DNA of 64,000 nucleotides. Source: Brevibacillus dissolubilis. GTDB taxonomy: Bacteria; Bacillota; Bacilli; Brevibacillales; Brevibacillaceae. The DNA is taken from positions 87,964-151,963 of the forward strand of contig NZ_VCNA01000013.1 in assembly GCF_006170445.1 (NCBI RefSeq). Reading direction: 5' to 3'. Under the pieces are notes generated by a model. It was not told where the DNA came from. It made no database searches and was given only the letters and a program-made list of their open reading frames with translations. The position numbers and the translations under genes are program-made. Shown one piece after another: positions 38,342 to 49,053 of this stretch (position 1 is its first letter; each line of letters begins with the position of its first letter).

Positions 38342-39760
38342 TTAGCACTTCTCGCACGGCAGTGCTTCTTTGAATTCGATCTCTGTCGGGTATTGGCCGT
38401 TGAAGCAAGCCAGACAGTGACCTTTGTATTCTCCTTGATCTTCACGGCCAATCGCGTCTACCATGCCGTCTACGCTCAGGAACTGGAGTGAGTCTGCACC
38501 GATGAACTCACGGATTTCTTCTACGGTTTTGTTCGCTCCGATCAGTTCATCACGGGTGGATGTATCGATTCCGTAGAAGCATGGGTTCATAACAGGTGGA
38601 GAACTGATGCGTACATGCACTTGGGCAGCGCCTGCTTCGCGCAGCATACGGATGATGCGGCCACTGGTCGTACCACGGACGATGGAGTCATCGATCATCA
38701 CGATACGTTTCCCCTCGACGACTTTGCGAACGGCGGACAGTTTCATATGTACGGCGCGTTCACGAAGCTCTTGGGTCGGCTGGATGAAGGTACGTCCAAC
38801 ATAGCGGTTTTTGATCAGACCGATTTCGTACGGGATGCCAGTCTCTTCAGCAAAACCGATCGCCGCAGACGTACTGGAATCAGGAACCCCGATCACGACA
38901 TCGGCATCGATTGGCGCTTCTTGAGCCAGCTTTTTCCCGAGACGTTTACGGGCCATGTGTACATTGATCCCATCGATATCGCTGTCCGGACGAGCAAAGT
39001 AGATATATTCAAACGTACAGATGGAACGGTTCGGTGTCTCTGCAAACGTGCTGCTCTGTACCCCGTTCTCATCAATCACGATCAATTCACCTGGCTGAAC
39101 CTCACGCCAGTATTCCGCACCTGTGATGGTGAATGCACAGGTCTCAGACGCGACGACGTACGAGTCCCCCAGTTTGCCAAGGGAAAGCGGACGCAGACCG
39201 TTCGGGTCCAGAGCAATGACGAGTTGTTTTTCGTTCATGACGAGCAGGGCATACGCACCCTTGATCACTTGCAGGGCATCGCGCACCGCATTCGGCAGGT
39301 CTTTGTTTTGCGAACGGGCGATCAGGTGTGCAATCACCTCGGTATCGCTGGTAGTTTGGAAAATAGAGCCTTGCGCTTCCAGCTCTTCGCGCAGCACACT
39401 GGCATTCACCAGATTCCCGTTGTGGGCCACGGCAAATGCACCTTGCTTATAGCGGAAAAAGAGTGGCTGAGCGTTTTCGATCTTGCTCGATCCTGCTGTG
39501 GTATAGCGGGTATGACCGATAGAGAGATGACCCGTGAAGGTGTTGAGGTCTACGCCGTTAAACGCTTCGTTGACCAGACCCATGCCACGGTGTTTGTACC
39601 ATTTCTCCCCGTCGGAGACGCACATACCGGCACTCTCTTGTCCACGGTGCTGGAGAGAATGCAGCCCCAGATAAGTCAGAGGGGCCGCATCCTTGTGATT
39701 ATAGATCCCAAACACACCGCATTCTTCGTTCAATTTGTCCCAAATTACCCGATCAAACAT
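38342..39760 (-). CDS. purF: amidophosphoribosyltransferase PurF
   Basis: First committed step: makes phosphoribosylamine from PRPP and glutamine. The start is ATG at 39760, nine bases after AAGGA, giving 472 residues. Cysteine 14 in NEECGVFGI is the N-terminal nucleophile exposed after removal of a 13-residue pro-peptide, as in B. subtilis PurF. The PRPP motif [13 protein letters not shown] and the Fe-S cysteines typical of the Bacillus enzyme (C-FYG and CLACFNG near the C-terminus) are present. It overlaps purL by 16 bases. This is the main feedback-controlled enzyme of the pathway. Confidence 0.97.
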   Translation of the reverse strand: MFDRVIWDKLNEECGVFGIYNHKDAAPLTYLGLHSLQHRGQESAGMCVSDGEKWYKHRGMGLVNEAFNGVDLNTFTGHLSIGHTRYTTAGSSKIENAQPLFFRYKQGAFAVAHNGNLVNASVLREELEAQGSIFQTTSDTEVIAHLIARSQNKDLPNAVRDALQVIKGAYALLVMNEKQLVIALDPNGLRPLSLGKLGDSYVVASETCAFTITGAEYWREVQPGELIVIDENGVQSSTFAETPNRSICTFEYIYFARPDSDIDGINVHMARKRLGKKLAQEAPIDADVVIGVPDSSTSAAIGFAEETGIPYEIGLIKNRYVGRTFIQPTQELRERAVHMKLSAVRKVVEGKRIVMIDDSIVRGTTSGRIIRMLREAGAAQVHVRISSPPVMNPCFYGIDTSTRDELIGANKTVEEIREFIGADSLQFLSVDGMVDAIGREDQGEYKGHCLACFNGQYPTEIEFKEALPCEKC

Positions 39761-41985
39761 GGAATCGCATCCTTCCAAGCTGCTTTCAAATCAGCAAGCG
39801 GCGCGTTCACGGCTTCGGAACCGTTGACGTTGACGACGAAACGTTCACCGCCTGTCTTACCGATTTGACTTACAGGTACGTTGTATTGTTGCGCGAGCGC
39901 GATTACTTTATCTGTGTTGGCAGAAGAGACAGAGAGCAAGATACGAGACTGGGATTCGCTGAACAGTGCAACGTCTGCACGAAGCTCGGTTGTCAGGCTG
40001 ATTTCTGCGCCGATGTTGCCTGCAAAGCAAGATTCTGCCGCAGCAGCACCGAGACCGCCTTCGGAGAGGTCGTGTGCAGAGGTTACGAGACCTTGACGGA
40101 TCGCATCGAGTACCATTTTTTGCAGGGATGCTTCTTTTTCCAGATCAAGGACTGGTGGTCGGCCAGAGATGTCGCCGTTGACCAGCTTTTGATATTCAGA
40201 GCCGCCCAGCTCCCCATAGGTTTCACCAAGGAGCAGGATTGTATCGCCTGCTTGTTTGAAGGATTGAGTGGTGATGTGGTCTACATCTGCGATCAGACCT
40301 ACCATACCCACGGTTGGCGTAGGATAGATCGCGTCGCCAGAACGTTCGTTATAGAACGAGACGTTACCACCGATGACAGGAGCATTAAGAGCAGTACATG
40401 CGGCACTCATACCATCTGCCGCTTTTTCGAACTGCCAGTATACCTCTGGCTTCTCAGGGGAACCAAAGTTGAGGCAATCAGTGATCGCGAGTGGTTCTGC
40501 ACCTGCACATACCACGTTACGAGCGGATTCCGCAACTGCGATGGCCCCGCCTACTTCTGGATCGAGGTACACGTAGCGACCGTTACAGTCCGTCGTCATG
40601 GCAAGCGCTTTGCGAGTGCCACGAATCATGACGACAGCAGCGTCAGAACCTGGCTTTACTGCGGTATTGGCACGTACGATGTGATCATATTGCTCGTAGA
40701 CCCAAGACTTGCTGGCTACGGTTGGTTGGCTGAGGATTTGTTTCAATGTGTCGGTTAGGTCTTGTGGTTCCGGCAGGTCGGTTGTATCTACGGAAGCGTT
40801 GGCCTCGTAATAAGCTGGAACCTTGGATGCAGGGCTGTAAACAGGTGCATCGTCTGCCAAGGTGCTGACTGGTACATCTGCCACCACTTCGCCTTTGTGA
40901 ATCAGGCGGAGGCGGCCATCATCGGTGACACGGCCTACGGTTGCATAGTGCAGACCCCATTTGTCAAAGATCGCGTTCACTTCGTCTTCACGGCCTTTTT
41001 CGACGACAACGAGCATGCGTTCTTGAGATTCGGAGAGCATCATTTCATAGGCACTCATGCCTGCTTCGCGCTGCGGAACGAGGTCAAGGTTCATCTCTAC
41101 ACCGTTACCCGCTTTGGACGCCATCTCCGCGCTGGAACTGGTAAGACCAGCCGCACCCATGTCTTGGATACCGATAACGGCGCCTGTTTCGATGATTTCA
41201 AGAGTTGCTTCGAGCAACAGTTTTTCCATAAATGGATCGCCTACCTGTACGGCTGGGCGTTTTTTTTCGGATTCCTCGGTCAGCTCCTCAGAGGCAAAAG
41301 TCGCACCGTGGATTCCGTCGCGCCCAGTAGACGCACCGAAGTAGATCACAGGGTTGCCGATACCGGAAGCGACACCCTTTTGGATTTTGTCATGATCAAT
41401 CAAGCCGACACACATTGCATTAACGAGCGGGTTGCCTTCGTAGGTTGGATCGAAGTTGACCTCGCCCCCCACCGTTGGAATTCCGACGCAGTTGCCGTAG
41501 CCAGCGATACCCGCTACGACGTTCTCGAACAGATATTTCACGCGCGGTTTGTCAAGCTCACCGAAGCGCAGAGAGTTGAGAAGAGCAATTGGGCGTGCAC
41601 CCATGGAAAAGACGTCACGGATAATCCCACCCACACCAGTTGCTGCACCTTGGTACGGCTCGATCGCGGACGGATGGTTGTGGGATTCGATTTTGAACAC
41701 AACGGCTTGATTATCGCCGATATCAACGATCCCGGCGCCTTCACCCGGACCTTGCAGGACGCGTGGCCCTTTGGTCGGGAAGCGGCGGAGAACTTTTTTC
41801 GAGTTTTTATAAGAACAGTGCTCGGACCACATGACACTGTAGAGACCCAGTTCGGTCCAGTTTGGTCGGCGATTAAGAATTTCTACCACTTTTTTATATT
41901 CAAAGTCTGACATACCCATTTCGGTATACAAACGTTGTTCTGCGATCATATCCGGGGTAGGTTCGTTATGCGTTAGTTGTGACAC
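39745..41985 (-). CDS. purL: phosphoribosylformylglycinamidine synthase subunit PurL
   Basis: Large (synthetase) subunit of FGAM synthase, step 4, working with PurQ and PurS. The start is GTG at 41985, shortly after GGAGGGAG, giving 746 residues, the usual small-PurL length. Recognisable segments: [20 protein letters not shown] (ATP region), [20 protein letters not shown], and the duplicated PurM-like half with [13 protein letters not shown] and [11 protein letters not shown]. The open frame upstream to 42039 lies inside purQ. It overlaps purQ by 20 bases and purF by 16, so the block is translationally coupled. Confidence 0.97.
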   Translation of the reverse strand: MSQLTHNEPTPDMIAEQRLYTEMGMSDFEYKKVVEILNRRPNWTELGLYSVMWSEHCSYKNSKKVLRRFPTKGPRVLQGPGEGAGIVDIGDNQAVVFKIESHNHPSAIEPYQGAATGVGGIIRDVFSMGARPIALLNSLRFGELDKPRVKYLFENVVAGIAGYGNCVGIPTVGGEVNFDPTYEGNPLVNAMCVGLIDHDKIQKGVASGIGNPVIYFGASTGRDGIHGATFASEELTEESEKKRPAVQVGDPFMEKLLLEATLEIIETGAVIGIQDMGAAGLTSSSAEMASKAGNGVEMNLDLVPQREAGMSAYEMMLSESQERMLVVVEKGREDEVNAIFDKWGLHYATVGRVTDDGRLRLIHKGEVVADVPVSTLADDAPVYSPASKVPAYYEANASVDTTDLPEPQDLTDTLKQILSQPTVASKSWVYEQYDHIVRANTAVKPGSDAAVVMIRGTRKALAMTTDCNGRYVYLDPEVGGAIAVAESARNVVCAGAEPLAITDCLNFGSPEKPEVYWQFEKAADGMSAACTALNAPVIGGNVSFYNERSGDAIYPTPTVGMVGLIADVDHITTQSFKQAGDTILLLGETYGELGGSEYQKLVNGDISGRPPVLDLEKEASLQKMVLDAIRQGLVTSAHDLSEGGLGAAAAESCFAGNIGAEISLTTELRADVALFSESQSRILLSVSSANTDKVIALAQQYNVPVSQIGKTGGERFVVNVNGSEAVNAPLADLKAAWKDAIPCLIG

Positions 41986-42658
41986 CGTTTTTCTCCCTCC
42001 AGGTTTTGAGAATGGAAGTAAACATGCGCTTGCCGTCATCAGAGGTCATCCATGCATGGACGGCACGCTCCGGATGCGGCATCATGCCGAGGACATTGCC
42101 CCGCTCATTGATGATCCCGGCGATACCGTTGATGGAACCGTTTGGATTTTCGTTTTCGTAGCAAAAAACGATCTGGTTGTTGGCTTGAAGTTTTGCCAGT
42201 GTCTCTTCGTCACAGAAGTAGTTGCCTTCACCGTGAGCGATTGGAATCTGAATCACTTCGTCTTGGCTGTAGTCTTGGGTAAACGCGGTCGAATTGTTCA
42301 CAACGCGCAGTTCAGACAGTTTGCAAAGGAATTTGAGTGATGCGTTACGAAGCAGCGCACCCGGCAAAAGCCCTGCTTCGGTCAAGATCTGGAAGCCGTT
42401 GCACACGCCGAGGATTAGTTTGCCCTCTTCGGCGGCCTTGATCACCTGCTCCATCACCGGGGAGAAACGGGCAACCGCCCCACAGCGCAGGTAGTCACCA
42501 TAAGAGAAGCCTCCTGGCAACAGAATGATATCGTAAGCAGACAGATCATTGTGCGAGTGCCAGACGTAATCAACCGGCGCACCCATGATGTCTTCTACAG
42601 CTTGGTACATATCCACATCGGCATTGGAGCCGGGAAATTGAATGACTGCTACTCGCAT
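41966..42658 (-). CDS. purQ: phosphoribosylformylglycinamidine synthase subunit PurQ
   Basis: Glutaminase subunit that feeds ammonia to PurL. 230 residues of class-I amidotransferase: [20 protein letters not shown] at the start, the [13 protein letters not shown] oxyanion region, the nucleophile cysteine in [11 protein letters not shown], and the His-Glu pair in [10 protein letters not shown]. The start is ATG at 42658 right behind GGAGGGATAAGC; the frame is open upstream to 42724 but that part lies in purS. Two bases separate it from the purS stop. Confidence 0.96.
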   Translation of the reverse strand: MRVAVIQFPGSNADVDMYQAVEDIMGAPVDYVWHSHNDLSAYDIILLPGGFSYGDYLRCGAVARFSPVMEQVIKAAEEGKLILGVCNGFQILTEAGLLPGALLRNASLKFLCKLSELRVVNNSTAFTQDYSQDEVIQIPIAHGEGNYFCDEETLAKLQANNQIVFCYENENPNGSINGIAGIINERGNVLGMMPHPERAVHAWMTSDDGKRMFTSILKTWREKNGVTTNA

Positions 42659-42660
42659 GC

Positions 42661-42901
42661 TTATCCCTCCAGGATCTCGAAGCGATAGTCTTCGATGACG
42701 GTATTGGCAAGCAGTTTCTCGCACATCTCGCGCACACGCTCTTCTGCCTGTGCTTTGTCTGTGGTGTCTACGTTTACTTCGAGGTATTTACCGATGCGTA
42801 CACCTTTTACTTCATCAAAACCAAGGGAGTGAAGCGCACCTTGGATCGCGTGGCCTTGTGGGTCTAATACACTCTCACGAAGAGTTACATATACGGTTGC
42901 T

Positions 42902-42909
<8 letters not shown>
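42661..42909 (-). CDS. purS: phosphoribosylformylglycinamidine synthase subunit PurS
   Basis: Small 82-residue structural subunit that bridges PurL and PurQ. The typical sequence [20 protein letters not shown] is followed by [20 protein letters not shown] and the [15 protein letters not shown] end. It overlaps purC by eight bases. Dimeric PurS is diagnostic of the three-protein FGAM synthase found in Gram-positives and archaea. Confidence 0.96.
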
Positions 42910-43621
<712 letters not shown>

Positions 43622-43666
43622 AGCTTACGTCCCCTTCCCAGTAAATGCATCCTGTCTTCATTTCCA

Positions 43667-43756
43667 TTTCACGAACATTACTATTCTATTAAAACAGAAA
43701 CATACGCTTTTTTCAACGGATAATATTTGAATGAACTTCGACAAATGTTCGGTTTT
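43667..43756 (-). promoter_or_regulatory. purC promoter with two PurBox elements
   Basis: Minus strand: -35 TTGAAA (43711-43716), 17-base spacer, -10 TTTAAT (43688-43693), and AATGTTCG (43672-43679) eight bases downstream. Spacing is identical to the purH promoter. Upstream, on the opposite orientation, AAAACCGAACATT (43744-43756 complement) is an exact PurBox match (AWWWCCGAACWWT). The two boxes flank the promoter. PurR gene itself is not in the window. Confidence 0.78.
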
Positions 43757-43825
43757 TCCTTTTGCACCCATGGATTCGTAACCGTTTTCCTCTTATGGTA
43801 CAATGAGGAGCAGGAGGTGTATGTG

Positions 43826-45025
43826 ATGTTACCTTTTGAAGTGTACTTCCCTACTCAGATTATTTTTGGAGTCGGTGAGCTTTCCCGAGTCGGGTCAGAG
43901 GCGAAGAAGCTGGGCAAAAAGGCCCTGCTGGTCACTGGTGGACGCTCGGCCAAAGCAACCGGACTTCTTGACCGTATCTGCTCACTCCTTACCTCAGAAG
44001 GTCTGCCCTACGTGGTTTTTGATAAAATCGAACCGAATCCACGGACAAGCAGTGTAGAGGCAGGGGCACAGATGCTCCGGGAACATGGCTGTGACTTTAT
44101 CATCGCGCTTGGTGGCGGTTCCGTGATGGATGCCTCCAAAGCGATTGCCACCATCGGTCACTCCAACCGTCCGATCTACGATTACATGCGCGGCAATCCG
44201 GCAGGTCTCTGGAAAGAGCTGTTGCCGATCACCGCGGCTGTACCGCTGATGGCGATTCCGACAGTGGCTGCGACCGGATCGGAAGCGAACAACTTAAGCG
44301 TCTTGACCCACGATGAGTCCCGCGAAAAATCCTCAATCACAGGTCCTGGCATCATCCCAAAAGTGGCGATCCTCGATCCCGAGATTACCTACACCGTACC
44401 TGAACGGGTAACGGCTGAATCCTGCGCCGATATTTTTTCGCACTTATTTGAAGCTTATCTCGTCGGTGTAAGCACAGCCCATGTGCAGGATGGCATTACC
44501 GAAGCCCTGATCCGTCAGGTGGTTCAGTTCTCCACTGTTGCCATGGAAGACCCGACGAATGAAGAAGCCCGCTCTACCCTGCTCTGGGCGAGCACACTGG
44601 CGATCAGTCCGTTCACGCTGACTGGGCGCGGTGCCGGCTATCCGCTGCATCAGGTGGAGCATCCGGTCAGCGGTCACTTCGATATCGCCCATGGCCGTGG
44701 CTTGGCGATTCTGTCGCTGCCATATTTTGAACAGTTCATCCTGCCTGACCGCCCTGAGCGCCTCGCACGGATGGGTCGTGAATGCTTCGGGGTGAACGAA
44801 TCCGATACTACACAGGCAGCCAAAGCCACCATCCAAGCCGTTGCCGACTGGTACAGCCGTCTCGGTATTACCCAGCGCCTGAGCGATTTTGGTGTCACCC
44901 GCGATTCCCTGCAAGTGATGGCCCAAGACGCAATCCGCATCGGTGGACGCGGTGCAGATCATATCATGAGCTCCCGCCCGATGAAGCTTGAGGATGTACT
45001 CGCCATTTATGAAGCTTGCTTCTAA
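43826..45025 (+). CDS. iron-containing alcohol dehydrogenase (butanol dehydrogenase-like)
   Basis: A 399-residue type III, metal-dependent alcohol dehydrogenase. N-terminal nucleotide domain: PFEVYFPTQIIFGVGELSRV and the glycine motif ALGGGSVMDASKAIA. C-terminal metal domain: AESCADIFSHLFEAYL (Asp and His ligands) and HQVEHPVSGHFDIAHG (two further His). It reduces aldehydes or oxidises alcohols with NAD(P)H, resembling YqhD/BDH enzymes. The start is ATG at 43826, eight bases after AGGAGG; earlier in-frame codons run into the pur promoter and are rejected. It is divergent from purC and 42 bases before an aminopeptidase gene. Confidence 0.9.
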   Translation: MLPFEVYFPTQIIFGVGELSRVGSEAKKLGKKALLVTGGRSAKATGLLDRICSLLTSEGLPYVVFDKIEPNPRTSSVEAGAQMLREHGCDFIIALGGGSVMDASKAIATIGHSNRPIYDYMRGNPAGLWKELLPITAAVPLMAIPTVAATGSEANNLSVLTHDESREKSSITGPGIIPKVAILDPEITYTVPERVTAESCADIFSHLFEAYLVGVSTAHVQDGITEALIRQVVQFSTVAMEDPTNEEARSTLLWASTLAISPFTLTGRGAGYPLHQVEHPVSGHFDIAHGRGLAILSLPYFEQFILPDRPERLARMGRECFGVNESDTTQAAKATIQAVADWYSRLGITQRLSDFGVTRDSLQVMAQDAIRIGGRGADHIMSSRPMKLEDVLAIYEACF

Positions 45026-45067
45026 TATGGTGTTCAATTCTACATACATTAATGAGGTGTAAAAATC

Positions 45068-46180
45068 ATGGATCCACGCATTAACGAATTAGCGAGCCGC
45101 CTGATCCGCTACTCGCTTAACCTGCAAAAAGGTGAAAAAGTACTGATCGAAAACATCGGTATGCAAGTGCCGATCGTCAAAGCTCTCGTGCGTGAAGCAT
45201 TCGCTGTCGGCGCACTCCCGCTCGTAACCGTCAAAGACCAAGAAATCATGCGTGCCATGATTCTCGAGACTTCCGAAGAACACATGGAACTGATGGCCAA
45301 GCATGAGCTGTCCCGCATGCAAGATGTAGATGCCTACATCGCTGTACGTGCCTTTGACAATATCAACGAATGGTCTGATATCCCAGAGGAAAAAATGGGT
45401 ATCTACTCCCGCGTCTTCTACAAGCAGGTTCACTTCGGCGAGCGCATCCCGAACAAGCGCTGGGTCGTTCTCCGTTACCCGAACCGCGCGATGGCTCAGG
45501 CTGCCAACATGAGCTTGGAAGGCTTTGAGGACTTCTACTTCTCCGTATGTAACCTCGACTATGCTAAAATGTCCGCGGCCATGGATCCACTCCGCGAGCT
45601 CATGCTCAAAACCGACCGCGTCCACATCAAAGGACCAAAAACCGACCTGCGCTTCTCCATCAACGGCATCAACGCAGTCAAATGCGATGGCGCGCGCAAC
45701 ATCCCAGACGGTGAAGTCTACACCGCTCCGGTAATCGACTCCGTAGAAGGCACGATCTTCTACAACGCAGCGACCAACTACCACAGCAACACCTTTACGG
45801 ATATCCAACTCACTTTTGAAAAAGGAAAAATCGTCGAAGCAACCTCCAGCAACACCAAGGTGCTCAACGAAATCCTCGACACCGACGAAGGTGCACGCTA
45901 CATCGGCGAATTCGCCATCGGCTTCAATCCGCACATCCTCCATCCGATGGGCGACATCCTGTTCGATGAAAAAATCGCAGGCTCCTTCCACTTCACTCCG
46001 GGTAACGCTTACACCATCGCTGACAACGGCAACCGTTCCTCCATCCACTGGGATCTGGTGCAAATCCAGCGTCCAGAATACGGCGGCGGCGAAATCTGGT
46101 TCGATGATGTGCTGATCCGCAAAGACGGTATTTTCGTACTTCCAGAGCTGCAAGGGTTGAATCCGGAGAACCTGGTTTAA
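45068..46180 (+). CDS. M29 family aminopeptidase
   Basis: A 370-residue metallo-aminopeptidase of family M29 (AmpS/PepS/aminopeptidase T type). Typical start INELASRLIRYSLNLQKGEK and segments such as DLRFSINGINAVKCDGARNI with the EVYTAPVIDSVEG metal-binding glutamates, the second glutamate in GARYIGEFAIGF, and SSIHWDLVQIQ plus GGEIWFDDVLI near the end (His and Asp ligands). It removes N-terminal residues from short peptides in the cytoplasm. It is co-directional with the alcohol dehydrogenase gene, separated by 42 bases, and followed by a terminator, so the two form an operon inserted between purB and purC. Confidence 0.92.
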   Translation: MDPRINELASRLIRYSLNLQKGEKVLIENIGMQVPIVKALVREAFAVGALPLVTVKDQEIMRAMILETSEEHMELMAKHELSRMQDVDAYIAVRAFDNINEWSDIPEEKMGIYSRVFYKQVHFGERIPNKRWVVLRYPNRAMAQAANMSLEGFEDFYFSVCNLDYAKMSAAMDPLRELMLKTDRVHIKGPKTDLRFSINGINAVKCDGARNIPDGEVYTAPVIDSVEGTIFYNAATNYHSNTFTDIQLTFEKGKIVEATSSNTKVLNEILDTDEGARYIGEFAIGFNPHILHPMGDILFDEKIAGSFHFTPGNAYTIADNGNRSSIHWDLVQIQRPEYGGGEIWFDDVLIRKDGIFVLPELQGLNPENLV

Positions 46181-46223
46181 TCCAGAGAACCTAGTTTACT
46201 CCATCATCTGCTTTTCCATGAAA

Positions 46224-46253
46224 AAAGGAGGCGCTTTGTGCAGCCTCCTTTTT
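46224..46253 (+). terminator. terminator of the alcohol dehydrogenase-aminopeptidase operon
   Basis: AAAGGAGGC (46224-46232) pairs with GCCTCCTTT (46243-46251) around a 10-base loop, then T-run to 46253. A-run on the other side allows some bidirectional action. Confidence 0.9.
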
Positions 46254-46348
46254 CGGTACTCCAATCAAACAGCTTCATCCAGTTTCTTTCCATTTTATTT
46301 GATTCATGTTACACTAATCATTAATAAAGCACACACGGCATATCCTAT

Positions 46349-46388
46349 AAAAAAATCCCGCACTTGGCGGCAACCGAGTACGGGATTT
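46349..46388 (-). terminator. terminator of the small toxin-like transcript
   Basis: AAATCCCG (46353-46360) pairs with CGGGATTT (46381-46388), with an inner ACTTGG/CCGAGT stem; on the minus strand a T-run follows. It is the end expected for a transcript starting near 46692. Confidence 0.75.
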
Positions 46389-46455
46389 ATGGACAACTGC
46401 TGACGGGTTTTAGTCCCACGGCGTGCGATTGGTGAAGATCATGAAGCGATAAGCA

Positions 46456-46498
46456 AGCCCACCGAAGGCCTGGAAACCTTTACTCGGTGGGTTTTTGC
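46456..46498 (+). terminator. terminator of the candidate antisense RNA
   Basis: CCCACCGA (46458-46465) pairs with TCGGTGGG (46484-46491), followed by TTTTT. There is no T-run on the minus strand, so it acts on plus-strand transcripts only. Confidence 0.78.
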
Positions 46499-46632
46499 TT
46501 GTTCCGCCACATGCGCTTGATCACTCGAACGAGCTTTCGGATTCCCCAAAACAAGCCAAGCGTAACGCTTAGGACTTGCAAAATCGGGTAAATCTTCGCA
46601 CAAAATGTGGAAATCGTAACAAGTGTGACTAT
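46480..46632 (-). CDS. 50-residue hydrophobic, basic-tailed peptide; candidate type I toxin (non-standard start)
   Basis: On the minus strand AGGAGGTGATC (46635-46645), an 11-base perfect match to the 16S rRNA tail, is followed seven bases after AGGAGG by ATA, which opens a 50-codon frame. The peptide is hydrophobic to about residue 31 (VTLVTISTF...LSVTLGLFWG) with a strongly basic end (RKLVRVIKRMWRNKQK). That is the profile of small membrane toxins such as TxpA, BsrG and holin-like peptides. No ATG, GTG or TTG is available at the right spacing, so either ATA is used, or the locus is decayed. A TATAAT box lies about 55 bases upstream, and a terminator ends the transcript. Confidence 0.5.
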   Translation of the reverse strand: MVTLVTISTFCAKIYPILQVLSVTLGLFWGIRKLVRVIKRMWRNKQKPTE

Positions 46633-46698
46633 GCGATCACCTCCTGATGAGAGGCTACGCCGTGGTCACAAACCCACCATTCATTGTCCAATAGATTG

Positions 46699-46727
46699 AT
46701 TATACCCTAAAATTTGGATGTACAAAA
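46699..46727 (-). promoter_or_regulatory. promoter of the toxin-like transcript
   Basis: A perfect TATAAT (46699-46704 on the minus strand) with a weak TTTTGT 17 bases upstream (46722-46727). The -10 box is convincing, the -35 is not. Confidence 0.55.
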
Positions 46728-46801
46728 GGAAAGTTTGGGAAAATGGAACAGCTGAATATCTGGTTATAACCCGGTTGTTGTTCCTCTCACATTCAACCGT
46801 C

Positions 46802-46848
46802 AAAAGGCTCGTTGCCCCCTCAATCCGGGATCGCAACGAGCCTTTTTT
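46802..46848. terminator. hairpin terminator next to the chemoreceptor gene
   Basis: AAAAGGCTCGTTGC (46802-46815) pairs perfectly with GCAACGAGCCTTTT (46833-46846). It has six T on the plus side and four on the minus side, so it can end the chemoreceptor transcript on the minus strand. Confidence 0.78.
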
Positions 46849-46875
46849 GCGTCTAACCTTTATTCCTATCCGGCT

Positions 46876-48876
46876 CTACACCTTGTAGCCTTTCACCAAC
46901 TCGTTAAGCTCCTCGGCCGTCTGGGCCAACAGAATAGCCGATGACGAGATCTCATCCATAGAAGCTGCTTGCTCCTCGATTCCGGCTACGATGGTCTCTG
47001 TGCTCTCCACCGTTTGACGTGATGATTCCTGCACGGTATGTACACCTTCTGCGAGTTCTTTCCACTTATGTGCCAATTTCATATTGCTGTCGGTAATGTA
47101 TCCGATGCTATGCACGAGTTGGGAGCTGGTTGAGGCGATCGTTTCAAAGACGTGCTCAACAGAACGGAACGCTTCCATCCCGGTTTCGATATCGCGGTTG
47201 TGCTTTTCACGGTTAGAGACGATGGTGTGGATCTCCTGCTTGATTTCATTGATGATCGTAGAGATATGCTTGGTGGACTCAACTGAGTTCTCCGCCAGCT
47301 TGCGCACTTCCTCTGCGACGACGGTAAAGCCACGGCCCGCTTCACCTGCACGGGCAGCTTCAATCGCAGCATTGAGTGCAAGCAGGTTGGTCTGATCCGC
47401 GATCTGATGGATAATCGCCAGGATCTTCTCGATCTCCTCCGACTTCACCGCCAACTGACCGACCACCTGACTGCTGGCTACTGTATTATCACGGATAACC
47501 CCCATCTTCACCGTTGCTTCGCTCAGAATCCGCTGCCCCTCCTGCACCATTTTGCCGGTTTGGGCGGTCGTGGTCGAGGTTTCTTGGGCATTAATCGCGA
47601 TGCCATCCATAGAAGCGGCCATTTCGGTGATCATGCCAGTCAATTCGGTCAGTTGGTGATCCGAATCAGAGGCTTGATGAGATACATTTTGCGTCTCGAC
47701 CGCCATCTGATGATTAGCTGCCCGTGCCTGTCCTGTCGAGAATTTGAGATTCTCAGACGCCTGATAAAAGCTGGTGACGCTCGACCCCACCTGCTTGATC
47801 GTATTCTGCAGGGTATCGAGCATCGCATTGGCCGCTTGAGCCAGCTTGCCGATCTCATCGCGCTTGCCGGCATCCAGCCGCTGGGTCAGGTCTCCCTTCC
47901 CTTGACTGATCCCAATCATCGCAGCTTCCAATGCATGAAAACGTCTGAATTGTACCGTCACCACGAAGAGCAGGATACAAGACGGGATCAGCATGCTGAG
48001 AATCGTTGCCACAACCGTTATCGTTTGAATATTAGCTAAAATTTGATTGGATAAAGCCACGACGAGACCCTGCCCGTTGGAAAGCGGGCTGAAATAATAC
48101 GTGACACGCTGATCACCAAACACCCCTGCCAGATGCGTTACCCCTTTTGCCGTGAACGCTTCCTCCATCATAGGCTTCCACTCTGCAGACAATTCCTTCA
48201 TAGAAGCATCACTGCTGGCGGCCACCTGTCCATCAGGCTGCACGATCGCAGTCAACAGTACCTCTTGTCCCAACTGTTTTTGGATCTGATCGATTAACGG
48301 CTGTGCCCCAATCTGCTGCTCCAGCTCTGTCAATCGCTTTCCGTCACGGCCTACCTGCACGATCCGCGGCGTCACCCAACCCTTTACCCCAACGAATTTG
48401 TATACCTTGTTATCAACCGTCCGTACCTGTGCAGGCTGTGTCACGACATCGCGGGTTCCTTTGATCAGGTCCATGAATTCGTACGCCTGACTTTTCTCAT
48501 CACTGCCGAAGTTAAAATCCACCTGTGGTGCCATATTGGTCAGGACCGTTTTTCCCTGAGCATCCGTCACCCAGAACTCATCGATTCCAGAGCGCTTTGC
48601 CAATTCTACAAGCTCTGGATAATTGGTCCCTTTCTCTACCAACAGAGACAGCACACCAGACTGCCCCACCATCTCTTGTTCCATCACTTCCTCAGCCGTC
48701 TTACGGGCGATCAGTGCATTTTCCATACTCATGCGGATGGTTTCAGTCAGAGCCAGACCTTTTTGATGGAGACTGCTTGCTGTCTGTGAATAGATAAGCC
48801 AGGCCATCCCTATCACAACCATCATAATAGCCGCTAACACCGGTAAAATGATTTTGTTCCTTATAGACATATTCAT
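46876..48876 (-). CDS. methyl-accepting chemotaxis protein
   Basis: A 666-residue chemoreceptor. Helix 1 (about 9-29) and helix 2 (about 283-303) enclose an extracellular Cache-like sensor domain of ~250 residues. A HAMP domain follows, then a long cytoplasmic coiled coil with the highly conserved tip [18 protein letters not shown] and [13 protein letters not shown]. Small-residue/Glu pairs mark likely methylation sites along the coiled coil. The ATG follows GGAGGGGGTTACC. It lies between the toxin-like locus and purB on the minus strand, with terminators on both sides, so it is a single-gene unit. Ligand unknown. Confidence 0.93.
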   Translation of the reverse strand: MNMSIRNKIILPVLAAIMMVVIGMAWLIYSQTASSLHQKGLALTETIRMSMENALIARKTAEEVMEQEMVGQSGVLSLLVEKGTNYPELVELAKRSGIDEFWVTDAQGKTVLTNMAPQVDFNFGSDEKSQAYEFMDLIKGTRDVVTQPAQVRTVDNKVYKFVGVKGWVTPRIVQVGRDGKRLTELEQQIGAQPLIDQIQKQLGQEVLLTAIVQPDGQVAASSDASMKELSAEWKPMMEEAFTAKGVTHLAGVFGDQRVTYYFSPLSNGQGLVVALSNQILANIQTITVVATILSMLIPSCILLFVVTVQFRRFHALEAAMIGISQGKGDLTQRLDAGKRDEIGKLAQAANAMLDTLQNTIKQVGSSVTSFYQASENLKFSTGQARAANHQMAVETQNVSHQASDSDHQLTELTGMITEMAASMDGIAINAQETSTTTAQTGKMVQEGQRILSEATVKMGVIRDNTVASSQVVGQLAVKSEEIEKILAIIHQIADQTNLLALNAAIEAARAGEAGRGFTVVAEEVRKLAENSVESTKHISTIINEIKQEIHTIVSNREKHNRDIETGMEAFRSVEHVFETIASTSSQLVHSIGYITDSNMKLAHKWKELAEGVHTVQESSRQTVESTETIVAGIEEQAASMDEISSSAILLAQTAEELNELVKGYKV

Positions 48877-48987
48877 GGTAACCCCCTCCTGATCGTTAAC
48901 ATTAATATATAAAACAAAATATACAAGTAAATGATATTAATTCTTATAATTATACATTATTTTTCCAAAATTAATATATTTTCTTAC

Positions 48988-49026
48988 AAAAAAAGACTAC
49001 CTTTGGATGGCTCTAAGGTAGTCTTT
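48988..49026 (-). terminator. terminator of purEKB
   Basis: AAAGACTACCTT pairs with AAGGTAGTCTTT (48992-49003 with 49015-49026), followed by seven T on the minus strand. It lies 28 bases after the purB stop and shows that purEKB is not continuous with purC. Confidence 0.9.
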
Positions 49027-49053
49027 CTGAAGTGATTTACCTCAAGTGAATCT

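Larger units (their letters stand above)
46334..46498 (+). ncRNA. candidate antisense RNA of a type I toxin locus
   Basis: A promoter TTGATT (46299-46304), 17-base spacer, TAATAA (46322-46327) would start a transcript near 46334. It would end at a terminator (stem 46458-46465 with 46484-46491, then TTTTT). This ~165-base RNA contains no convincing gene and runs exactly opposite the 3' part of the divergent small hydrophobic frame and its 3' untranslated region. The geometry is that of RatA/txpA and SR4/bsrG. No expression evidence; inferred from signals only. Confidence 0.5.

Noticed and set aside
38615..41910. Long plus-strand frames opposite purF and purL.
   Set aside because: Shadows of conserved purine genes; no start signals.
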